Assembly (NCBI GenBank): GCA_934130045.1
Contig: CAKOXI010000002.1
Coordinates: forward strand, 1-64,000
Length of the DNA: 64,000 nt
DNA from: an uncultured Bacilli bacterium
Lineage (GTDB): Bacteria; Bacillota_I; Bacilli_A; RF39; UBA660
Direction of reading: 5' to 3'
Every line of letters begins with the position of its first letter. The first letter of the stretch is position 1. Shown here one piece after another: positions 52,370 to 60,855 of the stretch. The position numbers and the translations under genes are program-made. The notes below the pieces were generated by a model that made no database searches, was not told where the DNA came from, and was given only the letters and a program-made list of their open reading frames with translations.

Positions 52370-52930
52370 TTGAAAATAAGACTTGCTGGCAATTTACAAA
52401 GGGATAGCATAGTAGATGGTGAAGGTCTTAGAACAGTTATTTGGACACAAGGATGTTCTCATAATTGCCTAGGTTGTCATAATCCAGAAACTCATGATTT
52501 TAATGCTGGTTTTTCTGTAGATATTGAAGAAATAAAACAAGAAATAAAAAATCTTCAATATCAAGATGGAATAACATTTTCTGGTGGCGATCCTTTCTTT
52601 CAAGCTAGTGCTTGTGCAGAAATTGCTAAATATGCTAAAGAATTAGGACTTAATATATGGAGTTATACAGGGTATACATATGAGCAGCTTTTAGATATCT
52701 CTAAAAAAAATCCTAAGATATTAGAATTTTTAAAAAGTATTGATGTTTTAGTAGATGGTAGGTTTGTTTTGACACAAAAAAGTTTAAATGTTAAATTTAG
52801 AGGTTCTACAAATCAAAGAATTATTGATGTAAAAAAGAGTTTAAATACTGGTGAGACTTGTATAATAACAAAATATGATGATATCGATAATATGAATTTA
52901 TTAAAGAAAAGGAGAGAATTATATATATAA
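52370..52930 (+). CDS. nrdG: Anaerobic ribonucleotide reductase activase
   Basis: 186 aa radical-SAM enzyme that puts the radical on the glycine of NrdD. [4Fe-4S] motif CSHNCLGC (CX3CX2C), GxGE-like GEGLRTVIW, ITFSGGDPFFQ and the later DVLVDGRFV. Start TTG 52370 is set by the AGGA in TTAGGAAATATTTAAATTG and the 1-nt distance to the glycyl-radical gene. Normal length is 155-180. With the split reductase, it must activate a separate small polypeptide. Confidence 0.95.
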   Translation: MKIRLAGNLQRDSIVDGEGLRTVIWTQGCSHNCLGCHNPETHDFNAGFSVDIEEIKQEIKNLQYQDGITFSGGDPFFQASACAEIAKYAKELGLNIWSYTGYTYEQLLDISKKNPKILEFLKSIDVLVDGRFVLTQKSLNVKFRGSTNQRIIDVKKSLNTGETCIITKYDDIDNMNLLKKRRELYI

Positions 52931-52942
52931 TTTTCTTTTTTA
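52911..52942 (+). terminator. Terminator of the nrdD operon
   Basis: GAGAATTATA and TATAATTTTC form a stem overlapping the nrdG stop, followed by a T run. Confidence 0.7.
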
Positions 52943-52989
52943 TTGATTTAATGTTAAAAATATTATAAACTAATGATGGAGGATGTATA

Positions 52990-53721
52990 ATGGAACGTAA
53001 AAACATAATTTTGAAAATAATAATATTAATTTTATTTATATCAACACTAGTAGTTGTTAGCATAAATAAAACAAAAAAACAAAGTTTTAGCGATGCTTTA
53101 AAATTTAAGGAAGAATATGAAAGTTTGAATGATAAATTAAATTCAGATGGCAATAGCTATAATAATGTAGAAATACCCGAAAATAATCCAATAAAGTATA
53201 TAAATGTAAAAGAAGCTATAAATATTATAAAAAATGGTGAAGGGGTAATTTATTTTGGAGCTAATTGGTGTCCTTGGTGTAGAAATGCTGTAGGAGTTTT
53301 ATTAGATGCTGCATCAAATAAAATGCTTGATACTATTTATTATCTCGATATGGATAAAGTTAGAAATAAATTTAGTGTAGTTGATGGGGAAATTACTAAA
53401 ATTCAGGTAGAACAAGATGGATATTATGAATTATTGGATTTGTTAGATGAAGTATTAAATAAAGATACATATAAAATTACTGATTCAGATGGTAATGTTT
53501 ATGATACTAATGAGAAACGAATATATATGCCATTTGTGATTGCGGTTAAAAATGGAAAAATATTAAGTAATCATGTTTCAACAGTGGAACTTAATGATAA
53601 TCAAACTAAATATAGTTATTTGACTGATGAACAAAAAAATGAATTATTTAAAATTTATATAAAAATAATTGAATCAATTGAATTAGAAGATTCTTGTGGA
53701 ATTGATACAAGTTGTGATTAA
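52990..53721 (+). CDS. Membrane-anchored thioredoxin-like protein
   Basis: 243 aa. An N-terminal signal anchor (about 7-24), a charged coil, then a thioredoxin fold with active site FGANWCPWCRNA (CPWC) near residue 90-100, a helix LDAASNKM and a YLDMD strand. Several further segments (residues 130-230) carry a Cys pair near the C-terminus (EDSCGIDTSCD). Resembles the bacteriocin-accessory/TlpA-like extracytoplasmic oxidoreductases; disulfide isomerisation or reduction is likely. GGAGG site before ATG. A terminator ends it. Confidence 0.8.
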   Translation: MERKNIILKIIILILFISTLVVVSINKTKKQSFSDALKFKEEYESLNDKLNSDGNSYNNVEIPENNPIKYINVKEAINIIKNGEGVIYFGANWCPWCRNAVGVLLDAASNKMLDTIYYLDMDKVRNKFSVVDGEITKIQVEQDGYYELLDLLDEVLNKDTYKITDSDGNVYDTNEKRIYMPFVIAVKNGKILSNHVSTVELNDNQTKYSYLTDEQKNELFKIYIKIIESIELEDSCGIDTSCD

Positions 53722-53786
53722 AAAAATATAATATTTTTTATTAAAGTTTCAATAAAAAGATGATTAGATGGTTAGTAATGAAATAG

Positions 53787-53820
53787 ATAATTCCCGTATT
53801 TTACAGGAGTTATTTTTTTA
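53787..53820 (+). terminator. Terminator after the thioredoxin-like gene
   Basis: Stem ATAATTCC (53787-53794) / GGAGTTAT (53806-53813) with one wobble, followed by seven T's. Confidence 0.75.
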
Positions 53821-53841
53821 TATTGTACATTAAGATATAAT

Positions 53842-53893
53842 AAAAAAACCTATAAGTGGAACCTCAAAAGAAAGGCTTATCTTATAGGTTTTA
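53842..53893 (-). terminator. Terminator of the PBP1A gene
   Basis: On the minus strand AAACCTATAAG and CTTATAGGTTTTTTTA bracket a 24-nt loop; the T run follows the second arm. Confidence 0.75.
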
Positions 53894-53901
53894 TTTTAAT
53901 A

Positions 53902-56900
53902 TTATGGAATTATTTTTATTGTTTTTGTAATTTCAAAATGTTCATTTTTATAGGTAATAGAATATTTAATTTCATATGTATCTTCTTTTGATGTATCTAT
54001 ATTTGAAATTGAATCTATTAATTTAGAATCTGATTTTCTTGTAATTGTATCGATTTTTATTGTTGATTTATTTGTAACATCAGTACCATTTTCTGTAACT
54101 TTAATATGGTTATCAGGTTCTACATATGTTACATTTAATTTTACTGATACTGTATTTTCTGTTGTTAGTGTAACTTTAATATCTTTAGTGTTGGCACTAA
54201 CATTTACTTTTACTTCTGTTCCATCACTCATATTATCTTTAAAAATTGTATAACATGTTTTTACCACGTATGTAATATTTTTATCACTAGTAGTATTGAC
54301 TTCATGTGTATAAGTATTATCTTTAGTAAAATCTATCAATGTTAAATTTCCATTATCATCTTTTGTGTAGATATTGTAACCAATAGAACCAACATTTGTT
54401 GAATTGTAAGATAATCTTTCTTGTAATTTTTCTCTTTGAAAATCTTCATTAGTATATAATTTTTTAAAGAATTCTGTTAAATAAGCTTCATCTATAGCAT
54501 TAGGTGTTTTTATTTTATTCCAATTTAATGTGATTTTATTTCCAGAAACAGTTGCCTTAAGATTTGTTACATTATTTAATTTAGAAAATCTATTAGAAAC
54601 TTCAGTAGGTTCAGTACCTGCTTTAAATAATTCTGTTATTCTCATTTGACTAGGTGTAAATTCACTAGCTAATTGAGCTGGCAATGTTTCCCATTCGACA
54701 GTAACAGGAATTACATTTGATGGTCTTTCAAAATTTGCCTCACTAAATATTGCTTTAGCAACTGTTTGAAATAGTCTTGAGTGGTTAGCATTTCCCATTA
54801 TTGTATAATAACCATTTGCAGCATCTTCTTTGTTTATTGTCTGATATCCATACCAAACTGCAATAGAATAATTTGAATCATATCCAGCAACCCATAAATC
54901 ATTTATAGCAGAAGCTGGTAAATTTTTAGCCTCTAATTGTTTTTCATCAAAATTTGTAGTACCAGTTTTTGCTGCATATTTTACTCCATTAACATTTGAA
55001 TATTGCCCTAATGCCCATGATGCAGTATCCTGTAACATATTTGTTATCATATAAGCTGTGTCGTTACCCATTGCTTTTCTTGATGATGTTTTTACTTCAT
55101 ATGTTTCACCTGTATCGATTCTTGTAACTTTTGTAAAACTATATGGTTCATTATAATAACCAGAATTTGCAAACGCAGCATATGCAGCAGCTAGTGATAG
55201 TGGAGTTTCACCAGTATATGCTCCAATAGCATGTGCTTCATGAATGTATCCATTTTCTAATTCTGGTGATAAACCTAAATTTGTAACCATTTCATAAATT
55301 TTAGAATTAGCAACACTTTGGAAAGTTTTTAATGCTGGTATATTTCTAGAACCAACTAATACTGATCTAATTGTTGCAAATCCTTGATATTTTAAATCCC
55401 AGTTATTAATTTCTCCTCCACCAGTATAGGTATATTTTTCATCAGTAATAGGTCCATATGTTGATAAATTATTATATTCAATAGCAGGGGCATAATCATA
55501 AAGAGGTTTAGCTGTAGAACCAATTTGTCTCACTTCATCTGTTGCATAATTCCAAATCTTTGCTTCATTTTTTCTATTTGAACCAATTGCAACAATCGCT
55601 CCATTTTTAACATTTATAACAGCAATTCCAGCTTGAACTTTATCATTTTCCCAATCATAAGTTTCACCTGACATAATCTTATTAATATGATCTTGATAAG
55701 ATTTATTCATGGTTGTTTCAATTTTTAAAGGTATTGTATTGGGATCCCATCCTGTTTTATCCTTTACATCTTCAGCAACCATATCCATGAATCCACGATA
55801 TTCACCATTTTCATCAGGTCTTGTACCAACAACTATTTTATCAACTGTTAGTTTTTCTGCTATTTCTTTTTCTTCTTTTGTTATATAACCATGTCTTTCC
55901 ATTAATCTTAATACAGTTAATCTTCTATCTTCGGCTTTTTTAGCGCTTTCTTCACTTCTCAATGGATCATATGAACCAGGTGATTGGTATAAACCAGCGA
56001 TTAATGCAGCTTCTGATAAATTTAAATCTTTTGCTGATTTGTTGAAATAAGTTTTACTTGCTTGTTCAACACCATATGAATTACTTCCTAAAAAACTATA
56101 ATTTACATAGAATTCCATTAATTCTTGTTTTGTATAATTTTTTTCAAGTATAAATATTGACATATAAATATCAGTAAATTTTCTTTTTATTCCAGTTATA
56201 CCAGTACTTTTTTCTTCAGTATTTTTATTTTGAACTGTGAAAGCATTTTTTACAATTTGCATAGTTAATGTAGAAGCACCACCAGCATCTGAATTACCAG
56301 CTACTTGACCTAAGCTTGCTTTTAAAAATCTTGGTAAATCAAAACCATTATGTTGAAAAAATCTTGAATCTTCGGTTGCAACAATAGCGTCAATTAATAT
56401 CTCAGGTAGCTCATTGTAAGTAATTATTTCACGATTTTCGTTTCCTAATCTACCAATTTCTTGTCCATCACTGCTATACATAATGGATGATTCTTTCATC
56501 ATTAAGTTTTCAACATTGAAGTCTGGTGCTTCATCAACAATCATTTTAAAAAATAGACATATAGCAATTAAAATAGCAATTCCAATTACAAAACAAGATA
56601 TTAAAACTATTTTTATAATTTTTTTGCGTAGTTCTTTTTTTTGTTCCTTTGTTTTTTTATTAACTTTTTTCTCTTTTTCACTTTTAGATGTATTTAATTG
56701 TTTGTCTTTATTTTTTATTACTTTTTTATTATTTGACATAACTTCATTACTCCTATCTTTATTAATATTATATTTTTCGTAAAAAAATATTAAATCAGTT
56801 ATTGTAAATGTAAATATTATAGAATCTAAAATACTAACCATTGAACATAATATTAATGTAATAAATATAAGTACTACATATAAATAATGGTATTGATTAT

Positions 56901-56952
56901 CTTTAAAAAAATTTTTAATTTTGTTTAAATAACCATTTATCTTATTAGGCAT
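53902..56952 (-). CDS. Class A penicillin-binding protein PBP1A
   Basis: 1016 aa bifunctional peptidoglycan synthase. Residues about 22-56 form an extra pair of membrane segments, then a Lys-rich region (72-110) and the standard TM at about 112-135. GT51: ATEDSRFFQHNGFD (Glu194), GGASTLTMQIVKN. Transpeptidase: SxxK in GSTAKPL, SRN in VGSRNIPA, KTG in AAKTGTTNF. C-terminal FN3-like segments follow about 790-1016. ATG 56952 has AAAGGAG, right after recU. An internal Met72 (56739) also has AGGAG upstream, so a second shorter form is possible. Confidence 0.92.
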   Translation of the reverse strand: MPNKINGYLNKIKNFFKDNQYHYLYVVLIFITLILCSMVSILDSIIFTFTITDLIFFYEKYNINKDRSNEVMSNNKKVIKNKDKQLNTSKSEKEKKVNKKTKEQKKELRKKIIKIVLISCFVIGIAILIAICLFFKMIVDEAPDFNVENLMMKESSIMYSSDGQEIGRLGNENREIITYNELPEILIDAIVATEDSRFFQHNGFDLPRFLKASLGQVAGNSDAGGASTLTMQIVKNAFTVQNKNTEEKSTGITGIKRKFTDIYMSIFILEKNYTKQELMEFYVNYSFLGSNSYGVEQASKTYFNKSAKDLNLSEAALIAGLYQSPGSYDPLRSEESAKKAEDRRLTVLRLMERHGYITKEEKEIAEKLTVDKIVVGTRPDENGEYRGFMDMVAEDVKDKTGWDPNTIPLKIETTMNKSYQDHINKIMSGETYDWENDKVQAGIAVINVKNGAIVAIGSNRKNEAKIWNYATDEVRQIGSTAKPLYDYAPAIEYNNLSTYGPITDEKYTYTGGGEINNWDLKYQGFATIRSVLVGSRNIPALKTFQSVANSKIYEMVTNLGLSPELENGYIHEAHAIGAYTGETPLSLAAAYAAFANSGYYNEPYSFTKVTRIDTGETYEVKTSSRKAMGNDTAYMITNMLQDTASWALGQYSNVNGVKYAAKTGTTNFDEKQLEAKNLPASAINDLWVAGYDSNYSIAVWYGYQTINKEDAANGYYTIMGNANHSRLFQTVAKAIFSEANFERPSNVIPVTVEWETLPAQLASEFTPSQMRITELFKAGTEPTEVSNRFSKLNNVTNLKATVSGNKITLNWNKIKTPNAIDEAYLTEFFKKLYTNEDFQREKLQERLSYNSTNVGSIGYNIYTKDDNGNLTLIDFTKDNTYTHEVNTTSDKNITYVVKTCYTIFKDNMSDGTEVKVNVSANTKDIKVTLTTENTVSVKLNVTYVEPDNHIKVTENGTDVTNKSTIKIDTITRKSDSKLIDSISNIDTSKEDTYEIKYSITYKNEHFEITKTIKIIP

Positions 56953-56953
56953 A

Positions 56954-57517
56954 TTAATCTCCTTTTAAATAAAATTTATCTATTATATTTAAATAATCAA
57001 GTCGTGGGTTATACTTCTCAACTAATATATGACCATTGTCTTCAAAAAATTTAATGGGAATAGTTTTTTTATTAAATATTTCTAAATAATCTAAAAATAC
57101 TTTTGCATCTATAAAAAAAGTTTTATTATATAAAGTAAATTTAATTATTAAAAATGCGATACCGCCAGCATCAATAACATGTTTTAAATGGTCTAACTGA
57201 TGTTTATGTATATTTATAAGTGGGAATCCAACTTTATTTTTTGTTTCCTTTGCTTCAAAATCTATATACTTTCCTTTATAAACTCCGTTATAATCAGTAG
57301 TAGATGGAATTTTAAAGTATGCTTCCTTAATGACCGCATCCTTCCTTGATTTATAATCTACCGAAACTATAGTAATAGGTGTTGGTTTTTTATAAATTAC
57401 TGCAATATTATTTTGTAAATAATAATTATTAGTATCATTTAAATCATTTTCAAGATTCATACCACGATTACTATAATTAGTAATTTGTGTCTTTCTAATA
57501 TTATTGGGATAGTTCAT
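56954..57517 (-). CDS. recU: Holliday junction resolvase RecU
   Basis: 187 aa. Firmicute-specific resolvase that cuts Holliday junctions and assists RecA. NRGMNLENDLN at the N-terminus, the nuclease motifs FKIPSTTDYNGVYKGKYIDFEAKETK (Asp, Glu and Lys), NIHKHQLDHLKHV and AFLIIKF. Start ATG 57517 with GAAGGTGG; GTG 57526 overlaps that site. It is 1 nt upstream of the PBP1A gene, the same recU-ponA pairing as in B. subtilis. Confidence 0.95.
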   Translation of the reverse strand: MNYPNNIRKTQITNYSNRGMNLENDLNDTNNYYLQNNIAVIYKKPTPITIVSVDYKSRKDAVIKEAYFKIPSTTDYNGVYKGKYIDFEAKETKNKVGFPLINIHKHQLDHLKHVIDAGGIAFLIIKFTLYNKTFFIDAKVFLDYLEIFNKKTIPIKFFEDNGHILVEKYNPRLDYLNIIDKFYLKGD

Positions 57518-57633
57518 TTTAACCACCTTCTAAGATTATACTATAAAATTTTAGTTTTTTCTACATAAATTTAATTTAAAAGTGTAAAGTAAAAAAATGT
57601 CATTTTTAGTCGTATATAAATATTTTCTATTTT

Positions 57634-57670
57634 TGTCGAATTACAACAATTAATTTTTATATATGATAAT
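57634..57670 (+). promoter_or_regulatory. 0A box directly upstream of a promoter
   Basis: TGTCGAA (57634-57640) is an exact 0A core in a TTTTTGTCGAA context. It is followed by -35-like TTACAA (57641-57646), an 18-nt spacer and -10 GATAAT (57665-57670). The box abutting the -35 region matches the layout of Spo0A-activated promoters. Confidence 0.55.
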
Positions 57671-57695
57671 ATTTATGATGAAAGGGATGGTAAGT

Positions 57696-57797
57696 GTGAT
57701 TATGCAACATCATATAGAGGATATATTTAATAATATGATTGATGATATTTGTTATATAAAGAAAACTGCTTGTTTTAAATATAGAAAAAATAAGTAG
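57696..57797 (+). CDS. Possible Spo0A-controlled small peptide, 33 aa
   Basis: GTG 57696 is set by AAAGGG at 57681-57686; ATG 57702 and ATG 57675 are alternatives. The peptide runs through QHHIEDIFNNMIDDI and CYIKKTACFKYRKNK to TAG at 57797, with a helical acidic half and a basic Cys-containing tail. It is the only frame in a short transcription unit with a 0A box, promoter and terminator, all within about 170 nt. It could equally be a non-coding RNA. Not recognised. Confidence 0.4.
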   Translation: MIMQHHIEDIFNNMIDDICYIKKTACFKYRKNK

Positions 57798-57803
57798 TTT
57801 TTA
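57762..57803 (+). terminator. Terminator of the small 0A-controlled unit
   Basis: AAAACTGCTT (57762-57771) pairs with AAGTAGTTTT (57792-57801) with a G-T wobble, followed by T's. It overlaps the peptide's 3' end. Confidence 0.6.
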
Positions 57804-57826
57804 TTTGCTCTAATTTTTATTAGTAA

Positions 57827-57855
57827 TTGACAAATTATAAAATATTTGAGAAAAT
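57827..57855 (+). promoter_or_regulatory. Probable gpsB promoter
   Basis: -35 TTGACA (57827-57832), 17-nt spacer, weaker -10 GAAAAT (57850-57855). Confidence 0.5.
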
Positions 57856-57886
57856 ATAAACGAACGAGATAGAGAGGTGTATGAAT

Positions 57887-58216
57887 ATGTATCAAGATGG
57901 AGTTCTATTAACTGTTAAAGATATTTTAGATAAAGAATTTAAGATTGATACTAGAGGATATAGACCGCAAGAAGTTGATAAATTTTTAGATCTAATTATT
58001 AGAGATTATGAGGAATTTTCTAGTAAAATTGAAAGTTTAGAAAATGAAAAAAAAGAACTAATCGATGATAACATTAGATTAAAACAAGAAATTCGCAATT
58101 TAAAAACAAAATTAGAAGTTGTAAAAGAAAATGCGAATGAAGAAATTACTAATGCTGATATCTTAAGAAGATTATCTAATATTGAAAAAGTAATATATGG
58201 TAGAGATGAAAATTAA
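57887..58216 (+). CDS. gpsB: Cell division protein GpsB
   Basis: 109 aa. DivIVA-like membrane-curvature coiled coil that shuttles PBP1A between septum and side wall. N-terminal lipid-binding module MYQDGVLLTVKDILDKEFKIDTRGYRPQEVDKFLD, then a coiled coil (about 45-85), and a C-terminal ILRRLSNIEKVIYG trimerisation segment. ATG 57887 fits the GAGAGGTG site; ATG 57881 is too near it. Upstream PBP1A and recU genes match the functional link. gpsB precedes rnpB, as in B. subtilis. Confidence 0.95.
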   Translation: MYQDGVLLTVKDILDKEFKIDTRGYRPQEVDKFLDLIIRDYEEFSSKIESLENEKKELIDDNIRLKQEIRNLKTKLEVVKENANEEITNADILRRLSNIEKVIYGRDEN

Positions 58217-58590
58217 AATAATATTTTGACAAACGCTGCATTTCTTTGATGTAGAGGAAAGTCCATGCTCACACTAATCTGTGATGATAGTAGTGTTCGT
58301 GCTTAGGGAAAAAATAACCTAAGGTAGTATTTTATACTAACGGCGTCGAAGTAACCTAAGTTAGCTATAATATGGTTATGTTAGACATAAAGTGCCAAAG
58401 AGACGATTTTTTTTAGAAATGAAAAAAGTGGAACGTGGTAAACCCCGCGAGTGAGAAACCCAAATTTTGGTAGGGGAACCTAATAAGGGAGAATTAAGAA
58501 TTCCTTATGGGATTGCTGCATGCAATAGATAAATGTTTGTCGCCTGTTAATCAGGAACAGAACATGGCTTATAAAATATTATTTTTTTTG
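58217..58590 (+). ncRNA. rnpB: RNase P RNA, class B-like
   Basis: Catalytic RNA that matures tRNA 5' ends. Universally conserved parts are visible: GAGGAAAGTCCATGCTC at about 58253-58269, GTGGAACGTGGTAAACCCC near 58429, GAGAAACCCAAATTTTGG with TAGGGGAACC, and ACAGAACATGGCTTA at the 3' end. P1 pairs AATAATATTTT (58217-58227) with AAAATATTATT (58573-58583), followed by a T run as terminator. Length about 365 nt is short of B. subtilis (401). The AGTAGTGTTCGTGC stretch and the order of helices are Bacillus-like. No clear promoter lies between gpsB and it. Confidence 0.96.
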
Positions 58591-58622
58591 ATGTTTATAA
58601 ATAAAAGGAAAGTCGGTGAATT

Positions 58623-59054
58623 ATGAAAGAAATTGGTATTAAACTCATGGAAACTCGTGAAGGTATGGGAATATCAATAGAAGAAGCAGCCGAAGATTTA
58701 AAGGTAAAAAAAAATCAAATTGAAAATATAGAACAAGGAAATATGGATGCATTTAAAGATGTTTTTTACTTAAAATATTTTATTAGGGATTATGCTAAAT
58801 ACTTAGGACTTGATTATGAGGATATGGTTGATGAATTTAATGAATATTTATTTGATTATACTTCAAAAATATCAATTGAAGATATTAAACAAGCTCAAAA
58901 TAAGGGAAAAGATAAGAAAATAAAAAAAGAAGAAAGAATTATGTCTCCATATACTGTTGAAAATAGAAAAAACTTTTTAATTCCAAATGCATATATATAT
59001 TTCATTATTGGCTTATTTATATTATTAATAGTAATAATTGTTATTGTTTTTTAG
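58623..59054 (+). CDS. Short RodZ-like HTH membrane protein
   Basis: 143 aa. HTH_25/RodZ N-terminal domain (LMETREGMGISIEEAAEDLKV and IENIEQGNMDAFKDVFYLKYFIRDYAKYLGL) binding MreB in relatives, a basic linker, and a C-terminal membrane span (about 121-142). The extracellular part typical of RodZ is absent, so this is a minimal form. Followed by pgsA at 13 nt. Confidence 0.85.
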   Translation: MKEIGIKLMETREGMGISIEEAAEDLKVKKNQIENIEQGNMDAFKDVFYLKYFIRDYAKYLGLDYEDMVDEFNEYLFDYTSKISIEDIKQAQNKGKDKKIKKEERIMSPYTVENRKNFLIPNAYIYFIIGLFILLIVIIVIVF

Positions 59055-59067
59055 GAAGGTGTATGTT

Positions 59068-59676
59068 ATGAATTTACCAAATAAACTTACGATTACTAGA
59101 ATGGTACTATCTGTAATTGTTATATTAATTTTAGTTTTTCCATTTGATTCTGCTGGAATTAATTTTCCAAAGTTATTTATTAGTGAATCAATAGTAGTCG
59201 ATATAAAATATTTTATAGCTGGAGCATTATTTATAATAGCGTCAGTTACAGATTTTTTAGATGGTCATATTGCAAGAAAATATAATTTAGTTACAGATTT
59301 TGGAAAAGTTATGGATGCAATAGCTGATAAAGTATTAGTTAATTCTGTATTAATTATATTATCTGCAAGTGGATTCATTCATCCGATTATCCCAGTAATT
59401 GTTATAACACGTGATAGTGTTGTTAATTCTATAAAAATGGTTGCTGGAAATAATGGTAGGGTAGTTGCTGCAATAAAAAGTGGTAAGTTAAAAACAATTT
59501 TTTTAATGTGTGGAATTACATTAACTCTTTTTTACAATTTACCATTTGAATTATGGAATATAAAAATATCTGATTGTTTACTTGTAATAGCGGCTATATT
59601 AGCTCTTATTTCTGGAATTCAATATTATTATATGAATAAAGATTTATTATTCAAAAAAAATGAAATTGAAAAATAA
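59068..59676 (+). CDS. pgsA: CDP-diacylglycerol-glycerol-3-phosphate phosphatidyltransferase
   Basis: 202 aa. Makes phosphatidylglycerol phosphate. CDP-alcohol motif DFLDGHIARKYNLVTDFGKVMDAIADK (DG-AR-G-D-D), preceded by NLPNKLTITRM. About five membrane spans. ATG 59068 with AGGAAGGTG; an in-frame ATG at 59038 lies inside the rodZ-like gene. Neighbour of the rodZ-like gene as in B. subtilis; cinA, normally between it and recA, is missing. Confidence 0.95.
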   Translation: MNLPNKLTITRMVLSVIVILILVFPFDSAGINFPKLFISESIVVDIKYFIAGALFIIASVTDFLDGHIARKYNLVTDFGKVMDAIADKVLVNSVLIILSASGFIHPIIPVIVITRDSVVNSIKMVAGNNGRVVAAIKSGKLKTIFLMCGITLTLFYNLPFELWNIKISDCLLVIAAILALISGIQYYYMNKDLLFKKNEIEK

Positions 59677-59684
59677 TTTTTTTC

Positions 59685-59720
59685 AAAAAGTTATAAATTG
59701 TTATAACTTTTTATTTTTTT
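59685..59720 (+). terminator. Terminator of pgsA
   Basis: Perfect 12-bp A-T rich stem AAAAAGTTATAA (59685-59696) / TTATAACTTTTT (59701-59712), loop ATTG, T tail. Confidence 0.85.
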
Positions 59721-59753
59721 TATTTAGGTAAAAAAAGGTTTTACAAAAATAAA

Positions 59754-59767
59754 CGAACAAATTTTCG
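59754..59767 (+). promoter_or_regulatory. LexA (SOS) box upstream of recA
   Basis: CGAAC-AAAT-TTTCG differs from the Firmicute SOS consensus CGAAC-N4-GTTCG at one base. The wider sequence ACGAACAAATTTTCGT is symmetric. It lies 9 nt upstream of the recA -35, so LexA would obstruct polymerase. Confidence 0.6.
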
Positions 59768-59776
59768 TAAAAAGTG

Positions 59777-59805
59777 TTGACATTTAATATTTTATAATGT
59801 AAAAT
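59777..59805 (+). promoter_or_regulatory. SigA promoter of recA
   Basis: -35 TTGACA (59777-59782), 17-nt spacer, -10 TAAAAT (59800-59805). Confidence 0.8.
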
Positions 59806-59832
59806 TAGTTTGTAATGTTAGGAGGCAAAAAA

Positions 59833-60855
59833 ATGGCAACAAAAACAACTAATGATAAAACATTAGATCAAGTATTATTAGATATAGAAAAACAATTTGG
59901 TAAGGGTGCTGTAATGAAACTTGGCGATAATGAACATAGAGAAATAGACACAATTTCAAGTGGGTCATTATCATTAGATATTGCTCTTGGTATAGGCGGA
60001 TATCCAAAGGGAAGAATTATTGAAATATATGGACCAGAATCTAGTGGTAAAACTACATTTGCCCTTCATGCTATTGCTGAGGCTCAAAAAAAAGGTGGTA
60101 GAGCAGCTTTTATAGATGCTGAACATTCACTTGACCCACAATATGCTTCAAAATTAGGTGTAAACATTAATGATTTATTACTATCACAACCAGATAATGG
60201 CGAACAAGCTTTAGAAATATGTGAAGCATTAGTTAGAAGTGGAGCTATTAGTGTTATTGTTATTGATTCAGTAGCTGCATTAGTACCTCAAGCAGAAATA
60301 GAGGGTGAAATGGGTGATACACACGTTGGACTTCAAGCTCGTCTTATGAGTCAAGCACTTCGTAAATTATCTGGAATTATTAATAAGACAAATACTATTG
60401 CAATTTTTATAAATCAATTAAGAGAAAAAGTTGGGGTTATGTTTGGTAATCCAGAAACAACACCAGGTGGAAGGGCATTAAAGTTTTATGCTTCAGTACG
60501 TTTGGAAATAAGAAGATCAGAACAAATTAAATTAGGTACTGATATTATTGGAAATAAAACAAGTATTAAAGTAGTAAAAAATAAGATGGCACCTCCATTC
60601 AAGTCTTGTGTTGTAGATATTATGTATGGTGAAGGTGTATCAATAGAAGGCGAAATTGTAGATCTTGCTAGCGATATAGGTGTAATTGAAAAAACTGGTG
60701 CTTGGTATTCTTATAATGGTGAAAAATTAGGTCAAGGTAAAGAAAATGTTAAAGAACTATTGAAGAAAAATACTGAACTAAAAAATGAACTTTTAAATAA
60801 AGTTAGAGAACATTATGAAATTAATAATGAAAAGAAAGAAGCAACTGAAAAATAA
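59833..60855 (+). CDS. recA: Recombinase RecA
   Basis: 340 aa. DNA strand exchange and SOS coprotease. Walker [10 protein letters not shown], Walker [24 protein letters not shown]1/L2 loops, [22 protein letters not shown] 59833 with AGGAGG at 59820-59825; an upstream in-frame ATG at 59815 would place the ribosome site inside the gene. Preceded by a LexA-like box. Confidence 0.99.
   Translation: MATKTTNDKTLDQVLLDIEKQFGKGAVMKLGDNEHREIDTISSGSLSLDIALGIGGYPKGRIIEIYGPESSGKTTFALHAIAEAQKKGGRAAFIDAEHSLDPQYASKLGVNINDLLLSQPDNGEQALEICEALVRSGAISVIVIDSVAALVPQAEIEGEMGDTHVGLQARLMSQALRKLSGIINKTNTIAIFINQLREKVGVMFGNPETTPGGRALKFYASVRLEIRRSEQIKLGTDIIGNKTSIKVVKNKMAPPFKSCVVDIMYGEGVSIEGEIVDLASDIGVIEKTGAWYSYNGEKLGQGKENVKELLKKNTELKNELLNKVREHYEINNEKKEATEK

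Noticed and set aside
56483..56782. 99-aa plus-strand frame opposite the PBP1A N-terminus
   Set aside because: It is the complement of the Lys-rich and hydrophobic N-terminal region of PBP1A, without ribosome site.
59777..59798. TTGACA paired with TATAAT at 59793 as the recA promoter
   Set aside because: The spacer would be only 10 nt; the TAAAAT at 59800 gives the correct 17 nt.
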